Positions 24,942 to 36,909 of a stretch of 64,000 bases of DNA are shown here, in pieces. Position 1 is the stretch's first letter; every line of letters starts with the position of its first letter. Made by a program: the position numbers and the translations under genes. The DNA comes from Climacium dendroides (Eukaryota > Streptophyta > Bryopsida > Hypnales > Climaciaceae). The stretch lies in assembly GCA_950106755.1 (NCBI GenBank), contig OX467092.1, positions 9,610,001 through 9,674,000 on the forward strand. The letters run 5' to 3'. Under the pieces are notes generated by a model. That model saw only the letters and a list, made by a program, of their open reading frames with translations, was not told where the DNA came from and did not search any database.

Positions 24942-27900
24942 TCAATGATCAATGCGTGAAGAGTCTCGTCCAAAAAATGCCTTTTTGGTCCAATCAAAAA
25001 CAACCAATGTCCGTGTGCGCCAACTTACCTGTTTACTAGCATATACAGAATACCAAAGCCATTGAGTACTACGACCAATAGACACCCAATCTCCAGGGAG
25101 CTCATAGGCCGCTTTTTCTCCACCTAGAGGAGCAAATTGTCCAAAATGTCTATATTGAAAGGGTTGAAATCTATGTCGGCCTTTTCCTCGAATGCGCATT
25201 GGACCCTCTGGAGCTACATTGTCACGAACCTCAGCTGCCATATGATTGAAACAATGTGCTAAATATTCCCCTTGTTGAGCTGCAACTTGAGCTGTAGCTG
25301 GCATTGATTTCATTTGGCTATCAACCTGCCATTTTGTTTATATTGTAAACAAACTACATCATTGTAAAAAAATTATCTTTATATGAAATCATGATTTTTT
25401 AAATTTATAGAGACTAAAAATTAAACTAAAACGTCCATTAGTGCACAAGTTGAGTCATTGAGTACAAGAGTTTGAATAGAGTAAGACTAGTTCATACTAA
25501 TTTGCACAAATATAGATGAAAAATGAATGGTAATTAGATTATTTCAGATAGTATGAAAATAATGTAGGCTACAATATATAAATTTCATCTAAATTATTGT
25601 GCACTCAAGTGAGTGGTCCTTACAAATTTTAGTAATTTCCAAATTAGTGCTAATATAAATCATATTTGAGGGCTGAACTACTTCAATTCATTTTATATAG
25701 TTGCATGGTTAAATGCAGTATAATAAAATATATTTATTATTATTTTTATTTTTAAATCTTGAATTATCCCTTCAAAATACCTTTTCAAATTTGTTACCAC
25801 TAAAATTAGATTGAATTTCCTTAAAGAATTTTTTATTACTACTTTAATATAAAAGTTAAAAAATAACAATTAAAATCTTTTGGCAAATCTAATTTGGATT
25901 ACAAAAGTAACCTTGCTAATTGCTTGTTTGAAATTTTCAATATCAAGTTGTACAGAAGCTTGATGACCATCTTGTATAGCATCTGCAAGTAATCCAAGTA
26001 CACCTTTCATGTGTTGTCGCTCCATGTATATGTCAATTTGAGGATATCTTTGCCTCACTTGTTCCATAACTTCTACAAACTCTTCAACTGTTAAACGACC
26101 TGTATTGCTTTTATCAGCTAGTTTGAATAGGTATGTGACATCTTCTACAATACGTCTTTGTTCAATAGAAGCACAATCTCCAATTCCATATGCTCCCTCA
26201 CAATTCTTAATTCGAAGCCATTCATCTGTAGCCAATACTCTTCGATCACTTTGACCAATTTGATTCATGAAGTCGGAAACAACAGGTCGAGTACCAATGC
26301 CTATATTAAAACATATCATACATTAATTTTTGAGATCATGTAACTATCATACATGCACAATCATATGTATGTTTGTAATGATTTCATTTTTTTAGTTGCG
26401 AAAATAATTTTGAAAGTCATTAGAGTTAATTGTTAAGTTTGTCTTGTATTTGTGAACTTGTGTGAGAGGAAGGTTTAACTAATAAGAATAGAACAAAACA
26501 AATACGGCACCAAACTTAATCAAATCTTAGTTTGGATGCTCCAAGGAGCTTGGTTCTATGTTTTTTCCAAACTTTAGCTCTTGGTCCTCCTTTGCACATA
26601 CTTTATGATTTACTCTATTATATGAAATCATTGTGGTATTCAAATTTTTGACAAATTAGAGTAAATTGTAAATTGTATCCAATGAAGAATCAAGAACCAG
26701 AGTTAGAGAAAATACAAAACAAAACTCCTTGAAGCACCCAAATTGGAGTATGATGGAGTTTGATGCTACTTTTTTTAAACTATTCTTAGTTGAATTAGGC
26801 CTTCATCTAACACCCTATTACAAATTAGGGGTCACTTTATGATAAACTCTACTATGTTTAAAATATGTTTAAAAGATTGGACAATTTTTTAAAATTATTG
26901 GATATATATTATACCTGTAGACCAAACAATCATTCCATATGGCAAATTCACAAGTTGTCCAGTTGATTTGATTTTGAAGTCAATGGCACCTTCTTGCACT
27001 CCAAGTACGCGACAACCCGTCTTCACATGAATTCCTTCTCTTGTAAATTTTTGCTCGGCATATTTACTAATTCGTTCATCGTATGTGTTCAAAATATGAT
27101 CACCAGACTGTACAAGTGTAATCTTTACATTATTATATAAATGAGGATAAAGATTTAATAAGTCTTCATGAATTAAGTCGTGCAACTCTGCTGCAAATTC
27201 TACTCCAGTTGGACCTCCACCAACAACTACAAAACTTAGAAGTTTTTGCCTGTAAAACTTAAAAATATTGAATCAATAAAATTTATTAATTTAATACTCA
27301 AAATTCAAATAAAATTTACTAATAAAAAAATGATCAAATTTTAAATCAAATTTTAATATGTTTATAAGTATTATTTGATTCAAACAAAAAAGGTAATTCA
27401 AATATTCATTAATAATTCATGCACACTACAAATATTTTTTAATATTATTTATTATATATGTTACAAATTTATATTTGGTTTATTTGGTACCCAATTATTT
27501 GTTTTAGATTGAAATGCACACCTATCTTCTTTACTTAAATGAGGCAAACTTGCACTTTCAAAACAATTTTGAATGCTTTCTTTGATTTTTTCTGCATCGT
27601 ACACTTCTTTCAAAAAGTGGCAATATTCTCGAACACCTTTGGTTCCAAATGTATTTGTTGTTGCTCCAACTGCAACAACAAGATAATCATATTCAAGGGA
27701 AAATTCTTCTTTTCCTGTAGGCTTAACTTTAGATACATCTTTACATATAACAGTCTTCTTCAATGCATCAATCTTTATGCATTCCGCTTCAAAAAATTGT
27801 ACAAGTTTTCCTTTACTTCGTATAATCCTTCTTATAGGTTCAATAATACTTCGAGCTTCGACACTTCCAGATGTCACACTCGGAAGCAATGGAGTAAATA

Positions 27901-28640
27901 CAAAGTAGTTTCGTGGTGCTACAACATAAACATCATATAAAGTAGAATCCAAGTTTTTCAAAAAACTCATTCCTCCCCATCCCGTTCCCAAAATAATTAT
28001 TTTTTTCTTGCTAGTGCCTAATTGAAAAACAAATATAATAGAAATTTAAGAATTCTTTTAATAAATTGATTACTAAAATTAAGCATAATTTTGTAATTTT
28101 TCTTGCAATATCAATCTACACTTGAAAAGTACAAGGTGAAATTATTATATATCCTAATTCATTGAATATGCTTAAAATTTTTTTAATTCAAATTAGAAGA
28201 CAAAGATTATTTTTTTGAAAAACATTACGGATATTCAATTAAAAGAAAGTGATTCAAGCATTTTAATTTGTATATAAACCAAAAAGAGGCACAATAGAGG
28301 ATAGTGTTTAAAATCAACCTCCTGAATTAGAAATAGAAGGTGGTCCATGAAATTGACCATCTGCAAATACAACAAGCAAACCAGCACTAAGACATCCACT
28401 TATAGCAAACCCTAATACCACAGGAAAATATGGAACACCACAAGATTTATCTTTGCCAATAGAAAATGCCTTTATGAGGAATCTCTTTAATTCTTGTTGA
28501 TTTCCAAAATTTGTAGATCTAGCACTTTGTGCACAAAAATGGCGTGTAAGTGGTTGATGATGTGAAATCACATTCTTAGATGTTGAAGTCCTAAAGAGGC
28601 TTGCCCGTATCCCTGCCCAAAGAAGCTCTTTACGGCCCAT
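24942..28640 (-). CDS. NDB1: External NAD(P)H dehydrogenase, NDB1 type, EF-hand
   Basis: This is a type II (rotenone-insensitive) dehydrogenase that passes electrons from cytosolic NAD(P)H to ubiquinone on the outer face of the inner mitochondrial membrane without pumping protons. Five exons, 28640-28319, 28017-27522, 27249-26915, 26300-25912 and 25325-24942, join in phase (GT-AG) to 641 residues. Landmarks: an N-terminal targeting region with a hydrophobic stretch at about 83-101; FAD-binding GTGWGG (118-123); NYFVFTPLLPSV; NAD(P)-binding VVVGGGPTG (280-288); an EF-hand loop at 447-458 with D, S, T, G, T and E at the ligand positions; ATAQVAAQQGEYLA; and a C-terminus ending FGRDSSRIDH. Gln at 320 (ITLVQSGDHIL), where NADH-specific paralogues have Glu, is the NDB1 trait linked to NADPH use. 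The EF-hand predicts calcium control. The Met at 28640 begins MGRKELLWAGIRASLFR, a plausible presequence; no ATG lies upstream in frame before a non-ATG stretch. The region before the FAD motif is about 50 residues longer than I recall for Arabidopsis NDBs. No damage was seen. Confidence 0.93.
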
Positions 28641-29634
28641 AGAAGTGATGCTCAATATTTGCTTGCATTGCAAAAAACATCTAAGTTATATTTTTATGGC
28701 ATATAAAGCTTTCATTTTTAACCTTCTTTGATATCTTCCTACAAAAGTTGTCAAATTTGTTGTAGATCTTGTCCATTGTAATTTGTGCAAGAGAAAAGTG
28801 TCTTGAAGTGTCTTGTATTCTAAGTATTTTCTTAAATCTAAATCATCAATAGAGTTTTGTTGCTTTGAGATAAATGATTCCAAAATTTTGCGCATACTAA
28901 GAGCTTTCAATAAATACATCTTGAAATCATGCCAACAACATTGTAGTTTGATAATTGTTTGAAATACTTTCACTTGTATTCTCTTGGATTTTTGTTGATG
29001 ATTTTTTTATAGTAATTTTTTACATTGGAGAATGAAAATTTTCATATCTTAAATGTTTCAAAATTATAATGTGCCATTTTTGAATTAAAACTAAATCCTT
29101 AGATTTGTGTATTTTAGAAGAATTTGGTGACTAAAAGTAGTACTTGGCTAGAAAAAAGACCAAAAGGTAGCAATCATAGCTAAGCCGAGATTTTCAAAGA
29201 CAGGGTAAGAACACTTTTTCAATATGTACAAGATCAATATCTACCAATAATTCTTACATTAGTGGATTCAAGGCTTATTACTTCAAGAAGTTCAATAAAG
29301 TTCATTGAATCTTGTGAACTAGATAGTACTATATATTTTAAACAAAGTTTTATAAATAATTATAAGATAATTTTAGCTATAATTGATCACTGAAATTGAA
29401 TATTTTTATATTATAATTTTGGATTTAAGTTTGCTATTGTACAAGCAAACATGTTTTTCACTTTTTTTTAATACATGGAAATATTAAACTCTTCACTAAG
29501 AAAATGAGTACATTTCAAATTTTTTTAAATAGTATTTTTACCTAGTATATTTTTTAGTTCAATGATATATATAGTTTCATGATCAAGTCTTATTCCAATA
29601 TTGACCTTTTGGACAATATTGATTTAGCCAATAT
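28641..29634. other. NDB1 upstream region
   Basis: It should hold the NDB1 promoter and leader (minus strand). A minus-strand frame of about 95 codons at 28686-28973 starts at GTG, not ATG, and resembles no family I know. I do not treat it as a gene. Confidence 0.4.
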
Positions 29635-29810
29635 TTAGTGATGTATATTTATGTATTGACAAACATAAAGTACACTAGGTGTGAAGAGACATGCAAATAT
29701 GACTTGGCTATGGAATTTTGAGACCACAAGATTGAAGTCATGAAATGAAGTCACAATTGTTGCTTCAAATAATTGTGTATTCCTTCATACACAATTGTAT
29801 TATTTTAATT
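29635..29810 (+). repeat. Third dispersed repeat family, copy 2
   Basis: It is similar to 18160-18345 in the same orientation, with shared TTATGTATTGACAAA and AGGTGTGAAGAGACA. It is degraded and non-coding. Confidence 0.55.
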
Positions 29811-30289
29811 TAAAAATTGAACCTTTGAGAGTTGAAGAGTTATTTCATGCGTAAGCTTATTTTTGTTTGCTTCTACACTTTTATTTTCAACATGAATATA
29901 CAATGCATCAACATTTTGACTAAAACTATTTTCAACATCAATACAATACACCAACATTTCAGCATCATTATTTTGAAAGTCTAATAAAAATTCATGTAAT
30001 TCATTCACATGGATTTCACACTAAAGAAATGCAAGGTCTTGCCAAGAAATGTACCTCTCCTATGTCCTCTCAACATCCCTCCAAAGACAAACAAGAATCA
30101 CAACTATAGTATTGTCTCCTATGGCTTGTTGGCTTGAGTGTTAAGCAAAGAATAAAATTGACTGAGGAATGTTGGTACATGAGTGTGGAGCAACGAGTGA
30201 GAAGTGTGATTAGTAAGCGGGGTTTGACAATATTGGATTTCTTTTAAAGAGATTTTGGATATGGATGGAAATGTTTAGTGTTGAGGGAT

Positions 30290-30545
30290 GAAATTTTAGC
30301 AAAAAATAGATGAAAGTTTAGGGAAGAAAAGATAAAAGGTCATTAAAAATGGATGAAATATTTTGGCGGTTTTAGGATAAAAGCAAGTTGAAAAAATGGA
30401 TGAAAGTAGAAGGGTGGAAGGGATTGGAAAAAATGGATGGAAGTAGTTGACTAAAATGGAGGAAAGTGGATAGAAAAATAGATGAATACAGATTAGAGTG
30501 CATGTCAAAAACTAATGAAAGGTAGGGAGAAAATAGATGAAGGGT
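30290..30545 (+). repeat. Purine-rich degenerate GATGAAA tract
   Basis: The plus strand is strongly G/A-skewed, with recurring AATGGATGAAAGTAG-like segments and few pyrimidines. This looks like an old, diverged low-complexity tandem repeat. The minus-strand frame through it is an artefact of the skew. Confidence 0.5.
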
Positions 30546-31291
30546 TTATGGATACATTTTTGAAAAGGGTCTACAGTGTAGACTACATGTAAATGTAACT
30601 ACATGGTCCATTTTAGGGGTTGGGGGTTCCATGACTATGAAGTTGTAGGGTTTAGGCAATGAGGGGTTAGGGTTCCTAAAACCGTGGAGTCAAGATTCAA
30701 GGTTTAAGGTTTGTTTCCCCAACATTTTGTGCTATTACGATTTTCCTTCAGGTGGTAAAGTGATTGATTGGAAGCTTCTTCCTTCCAACTGTAGGGAGTT
30801 TGGAGATGTATCTTCGAGTTTAGGGACATGCTGAAAAGTGCATGGCATCTTCAAAGTAAGTGTGAATGTAAAACACATGCATTATGTTTCATTGTGGTTC
30901 ACCTGCTCACATCCATGGTACATTTTCAAAGTATACCAAGAGAGGTCATTTTTACATTTTCTTTCCTATAACATTTAGGAACAATTGGGTGATAAAGAAG
31001 TCCATCAATTGTACTTGTGACTCCTTTTGCATGCCTATAACAAGCATTGTGCAAGGTTACTGTCCCTCTCATGAAGTTTTTGTTTATTGCTCTTTCCCCT
31101 CTCCTTCTTAGTTCTAACATGAAGGATCATGGGAAAGCCCTTCTTCATCCCTACTTGAAACCAAAGGCTGAAAATGTTTTACTTCATTGTTTATGTTTGG
31201 ATGAGTGTTATTCTCTCAAAAGAAATCTTCTTGCAAATTACAAAAAAGTAAATGCATTCAACTAATATTTTCAAGGGTCCTAAACATATAA
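30546..31291. other. No secure gene; weak open frames
   Basis: An ATG-initiated frame of 75 codons at 30884-31111 has a Cys/His-containing, protein-like composition (FHCGSPAHIHGTFSKYTKRG). It has no recognised family and no clear splice partners. It may be a relic exon. Confidence 0.25.
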
Positions 31292-32537
31292 CACTATAAG
31301 AAAATCACGTTTTTGAGGTTGTTTTCACAAAACAGGCTATGTTGTGTTAGATATCACTGTGTTGGTGGGTTCTAGGTCTCTGGAGTGAGAATTCAAAATA
31401 ATGTTAACAAAAACATATACGAAGAATATGGAAAAGGATGTCATATCAACATAGACTAGCTTGTCAAATGAAACATCTACAAAAACATGTCCATGTTTTT
31501 TCAGATGTCACAAAAAAACACAAAGATGCCATGTTAGCAAATAGATTCATTTTAACTATGGATAAATTTGTAAAAATTACTATGATTAACAGTAAAAGTT
31601 GACCATTTGTGAAAATTTGAAGGAAAAGGCAACCACGTGGCATATTTTGCAAAAAGGAAAGAAAAATGGATGGATGTGCATTATGCTACTATGAATGAAA
31701 AGAGTTGGTCTTTATACAAGTGAGGTGGTGGGAAGTGAAACAATCTATATGGGACATCTAAAAAAATTTGTGTTCAATATAAATTGTTGTGATGTTTTTC
31801 CTAATGTTTAAAACAACATGTAAATGTCTAAAGCAATGTGTAGATGTTTAAAACAACATCTATATGTTTAAAATGATGTCAAGATGGACAACAACAAGCT
31901 CCTATATTTAATTATCCCATATCTTTTGTCTCATCATGGATGAACTATAGGTATAAGTATGACCTCTATTCCCTTCATTTTCATTAGCTTTTAATGAAAA
32001 AATTCTTTCATTTCACCATCAAAAATTTAAGGAAATGATAGATGGTGAGTTTTCTTCAATTCTTGTTGAATTTAATATTTTTTATTTAATTAATTAATTT
32101 CTACTAATATTTTCTTGAGGGTATGATATGCACTAATTGATGTCTCAAAAGACATCTAATTTGGCGTCTCAAAATGTAGCATTAAAATTTTCAAAAACTA
32201 AACCAACATCAAGTGCCTTGTTAAAAGCTACATCAATTTTTTATTGGGTCCACATCATCCTCCACATCATGGATGAAAAATTGCTCCCATGGCACTTCCC
32301 GCTCAAATATACCCTCCACGTGGCATACTATTAGGTGATTCCAAAACCCTGTTGTATGTGATGTTTTTAAAAAACAAGTTGTGATTTTGCACACTGTTTT
32401 GAAAACAAGGGACGTTTTTTTGCCACCTTGACTCAAATAGATTTTTGGTTACATTGACTCAAACACCATCCTTGTCAAACTAAACATTACTTCTTGTTTT
32501 TTAAAATGTAAAAAAAAAAAGTCAGTTTCTTATAGTG
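31292..32537. mobile_element. 1246-bp non-autonomous CACTA element
   Basis: The left end is CACTATAAGAAAATCACGTT. The right end, reverse-complemented, is CACTATAAGAAACTGACTTT; the first 12 bases are identical and the next 10 nearly so. The target duplication TAA flanks both sides (31289-31291 and 32538-32540). Subterminal motifs such as ATGTTTAAAACAACAT recur between about 31800 and 31890 in both orientations, as expected for CACTA transposase-binding regions. There is no transposase, so it can only be mobilised in trans. Confidence 0.9.
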
Positions 32538-33379
32538 TAAAAATTGAAGATGTCGATAGCACTTAATACAAAAGTAGACATTGTGAATGCATATGGCTTC
32601 CACCACATTTAGTATGAGGAAGTGCAACTCATTCAGTAGCTTCTCAAGTGAGTTACTTTCTTTTTGTCATTAATTAAATTCTATGTAGCTCATTTAATTT
32701 AAAACTATAATTTTATGTAATAAATATCCAACCTTCTTATCTATTTCATGTACTTAGAATTAATGATTTTTGGAAACTAAAATTCCACTAATGATTAGTT
32801 TATTTCTAAATTTGAAATTTCCATAAAAAGCTATCAATCTTCACGAACGTTATTTGCTCCATAATTGTAAATAAAATAAAATACCACTTCCCTTATGTAA
32901 TTAATTTACAAAGGAATTTATCTATAATTCTGAAAAATCCAAGAGGTTTTTTTCCATAAAATTATAAAAATTCAATTATAGATTGTCTCAATTTGTGAAA
33001 ATTAAATAAGTGAGAATGTATGTGGCAATAAATAAAAGGTATTGCACAAAAAATATATAGAATACACAAAAAGGTACAAAGTGTAAATATTTTTAAAGAA
33101 ACAATAGAACTGTAGACTCTAAAAGGAAGAATATTAAACATTGTGAAATATTGTAGAGCTTATTGAAGAAGAGAGTTGAAAATTTTGAAATGACTCTTAT
33201 CTAAACCATAGAATGCTTATTTTCAAGTGTTAAATGACTAAAGTTCCAATAAATATCTCATTGGACACGTAGGTGGTGAGCATGACCTGTAAAGCTATAA
33301 GTGTAGTAGATTGATAGTGATAATGAACTTAAAAATTTTAATAGCAAAATTGTGAAAGTTTGGTTTCAAAACCATCAAT

Positions 33380-34342
33380 ATGGATCATTGTTATGCTGGA
33401 GAAGAATATTCAAAATTGGAACTCCTTTGCGACCTATTTATGATATTTTTCATTCCACCCATAGCTGTTTATTTAAAAATTGGTCGAGGCCGAAGCAATC
33501 CTGTAAGTAATTTGTTATTTGATGGTTGTTTTAGAGCATGTTTATAAGCTATGATCTTGTTTTCCAAATTCATTGCTTAAGAAAATATTGAATTTGTTTG
33601 TTTCAATATTTGAACTCTTGTGAATTATAATTGCTTATGTATTACTTCTTTCAATGAATTTGATTGCAACTAGAGTATATAATTTGCATGGCACTATGAT
33701 TCTTCTTTTATATTTTAGGATGTATATATGCAACATGTATAATTTTTAGAATAGACAAGCACATGGCTTTTAATCAACCACTAATTATAATAGCATGAAT
33801 CTAAACTTTCTTTATTCAAAATGTACAAATCACAAATTTGTGAACGAAATTTCTTTGAAAAACATGATCAAATAATAATTGCTAGACTTAATTAATGTTG
33901 CATAGTACATTTGTAGATGGAATGATAAAAATACATTCATCTTTGGCTTTCTAATAGTTGATTTTACAAAACCATCAAATGTATATTTCAAATGAAGCAC
34001 TCAATTTAAAATTTAAAATCATCTTGTTGATTACTTAATAAGATATATGCTTAGGTGTGTTATTTTAATTGAATTTGCATGCAGCCAGAGTGGATAATTT
34101 GTCTTATCTCTTGGTGTTTATTTTATATTCCTGGGTGTATATATGCTATTTGGATACTTTGTAGGGCAAACAAGCATATGCCTATAGATGATAATGAACG
34201 TTCATCTCGTTTCTCAAATCCATTTGTATTTGGAAGGTCATGGTTACAAAACAATCATCGCCCATCAAATGCTTTACAAGATGGTGACCATATTCCTGCT
34301 ATATTGCTCTTTCCACATCATCGTCATTCTCGCATGTGGTAA
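33380..34342 (+). CDS. RCI2/PMP3 plasma-membrane proteolipid with long tail
   Basis: RCI2/PMP3 proteins are tiny two-helix plasma-membrane proteins tied to ion and membrane-potential homeostasis and to cold or salt response in plants. Exon 1 (33380-33502) gives 41 residues and exon 2 (34085-34342) gives 85 plus the TAA. The intron 33503-34084 has GTAAGT and TTGCATGCAG borders and phase 0. Helix 1 is LFMIFFIPPIAVYLKIG; the family signature is LPPLGVFLK-like. Helix 2 is WIICLISWCLFYIPGCIYAI, matching the family's WICLLLTLLGYIPGIIYAI pattern. The total of 126 residues is about twice the basic family length because of a roughly 60-residue hydrophilic tail rich in N, R, H and P. Longer-tailed plant members exist. 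The tail could instead be partly read-through, but a single intact frame runs to the TAA. A decayed copy of exon 2 lies inside the intron. Confidence 0.87.
33661..33768 (+). pseudogene. Decayed duplicate of RCI2/PMP3 exon 2 in the intron
   Basis: Bases 33661-33768 align along their whole length with the 3' intron border plus the first 90 or so bases of exon 2 (34075-34182). Matching landmarks are AGAG…ATAATTTG, TTTTATATT…GG, TGTATATATGC and AGACAAGCA against CAAACAAGCA. The acceptor AG has become AA. Translated in the exon frame it meets TGA after 9 codons, so it cannot serve as an alternative exon. Confidence 0.75.
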
Positions 34343-36702
34343 ATAGCAATCACCATTTAAGTATGAAAATTGAGGCTTAGGTTTAAGATCAACATTGTAC
34401 TAGACAAGTTTATCAAGTAATTACCTTTCTAATGCAATAATTACTTAAAGTGATTCATAATTTAATAAATGAATACAAAGGTAAATTATATTCTTCTTTC
34501 TTTTGTCTAAAAAAAATCAACCTTATATTTTGTAGATGAAAATATTTTAATCCACTTCACAAGAAAATTTGCAAGATTGATTTATGAAGATCTAAGTATG
34601 TACAATACAAAGATAATATTATCTCACTTAGAGTTCAAATTTTTAAATGATTAGACATCATTTGAAATATTATAAAGATCATTCAAACTATATAGTTTAC
34701 TATTATGTCGTTTATCATATGAGATCATATACAAAAATATTGTATTTAGAAGTGAATACTAAATACGTATTAATTTATCTTTAATATATGAAGATTTTTA
34801 TCTTAATTTATTTATATTTTATACTAAGAATGAAATATTTTTTACACATACAGGGACAACAAATTAATGATCAACATGCACTTTAGCAACAAATCAAATT
34901 TGAGGTGTTTTATGAACTATAATTTGCAATCTTTTCATTCATTAAGGTAATTGATTTTTATTAAATAAATAAAATCAAAATAAAATTTTATATTTTGTAC
35001 ACATTGTAATTATAATATATCTAAAATATTTTTCAATCAACAAAAAAGATAATTTCTTCATTGATCTACATGAATCACATTTATAAATATTTAAATAATA
35101 AGAATTTAAAGTTTTATTTTAATTTATTATATTAAATATCACATATAAAAAAAGATGGAAGATATATAAATGAATGAAAATTACATGTCATACTCTTTAA
35201 ATTGTTCAAAACTTGTTCATTATTTAGGAAAAATATTCCTTCTATTATAAAAGTATTATCCAAATTTCCAATCCCATATTCTTAAAAGCTTTTTTTTCAA
35301 CCTTCGTCATTGCAAATTAAATTATAGTTTTATAGGTACTACATTACAGAAAAATGGTCAAAATAAATTCCAACCAATTCAAATAATGAAAGCAAAAATC
35401 AAAGTTGTGTTAATATGTAAATAATTAGTTAAATAAATAAATAAATAATGATATAGTAATACACTTGAATGCTACTATGCATTAGAAAGGATGTTATTTA
35501 ATATTTTAGTTTGCTTAAAATATAGTTTTAATACCAAGATTGGCATGTGTATTCTTATTATTGAATTAAAAAAAGACAAAAAAGACAAAAGAAATTGATT
35601 TTAAAAAAATAACACCCATAGTTGTTTATTTAAAATGTAGTTCATCTTTTTTTAGGATGTGTTGAGGAAAAAATGAAAGAAAAAATAAAAGCTAAATCTA
35701 TCAATACAGCAATTTCATAGGCAATAATTCTCATTTTTATAATTATATATTTTATAGATTTAAATGTAAAAGATACTTAATGGTTTGACACTTGGTCTAT
35801 TTATTTATTTATTTAAAATAAAAAATAAAATAGCTATTAATTTTAATTTTTTAAATATGAAATTGCTTATATCATATCGTTGATGTCTAATGCCATAGAT
35901 GATTTGCACTTTGATATCTAATTAAATTTTCAGAAATACAAAATTAACCACATATACTAGAAAGATAAAACTATAAAAAAATCATGGAAATATAGACAAA
36001 ATAAAAAAAATAAAAACATATAATTTTAACATTTAAACTCTATTAAATATTTTAAATTTTTTGAAAACTTCAAATTCAAAAATCAAAATAGTTTTTAGAA
36101 TTTTAGAATTTTAATTAGATTTTTTAAATTCAAAAAACTAATAAAAACATTTTTTTAATAAAATGCAAAAAAAATTAATTATAAAAGTAGAAAAAAAATT
36201 ATAAATAACATCATAAGTAAAGAATAGGATAGTAGGATAAGCATGTTTATCAAATATTTTTATTTGAAAAAAAAATTTAGTGAGATGTTAAAAATAGAAT
36301 CTTATAAAATTCACCATATATATATATATATATATATATATATTTCTAAATTTTTAAAATATTTTTTTAGAATTACTTTTTGCAAAACGTATCCCACAGC
36401 TTTAGTATAATACAACACATTTATCATCAATATGAATTGTTGCAAATAATAATCTCTATTAATCTTTGATGCATGTTTTGTAATTGAAATTGTAACTCGA
36501 TAGAATCTGTTGTTAAATTACAATTTAATAGCAATCATTCTATCCCAACATAAGTCCAAAACAACAAATGTATATTAAAAAATAATGTCAATTTGGATGC
36601 TTCAATCCAATGAGTGGATAATATGAATGTTTTAATCCAAGCCATGTTACTTTACTTTTTTTGTGCACATGCCATGTTATATTTTAAAATATGTCATGAA
36701 AA
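34343..36702. other. AT-rich gene-free stretch
   Basis: Very AT-rich, with no supported gene. The first few hundred bases should hold the RCI2/PMP3 3' UTR. Confidence 0.4.
36315..36342. repeat. (AT)n microsatellite
   Basis: About 14 AT units. Confidence 0.9.
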
Positions 36703-36909
36703 ATGCCTTCAACTCTTGTTGTCTTATCTTTACATCATGTAAATTATCTAAACATTTTTTTTCATTTGCCATTATATCAACATTATTCTAAGTTGACAAA
36801 GTTCCTTACAAATGGAATAGACATATCAATTGCCTTGCCAACAAAAGAACAATGGATTGCAACACCTGCATGGCTTTGTGATGAACCTTTTGTTGTTTTG
36901 TCAAATTAA
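36703..36909 (+). pseudogene. Possible fragment of a UDP-glycosyltransferase N-terminus
   Basis: An ATG-started frame of 68 codons reads STLVVLSLHHVNYLN… then LTKFLTNGIDISIALPTKEQ. The order of a hydrophobic strand, an H-V-N motif, a helix ending in a Gly and a second strand resembles the start of plant UGTs (GHVNP…L…G…). It stops at TAA with no following exon seen. The similarity is weak and the call is tentative. Confidence 0.25.

Noticed and set aside
28686..28973. 95-codon minus-strand frame just upstream of NDB1
   Set aside because: It starts at GTG rather than ATG, has no recognisable family or splice partner and sits where the NDB1 leader or promoter should be.
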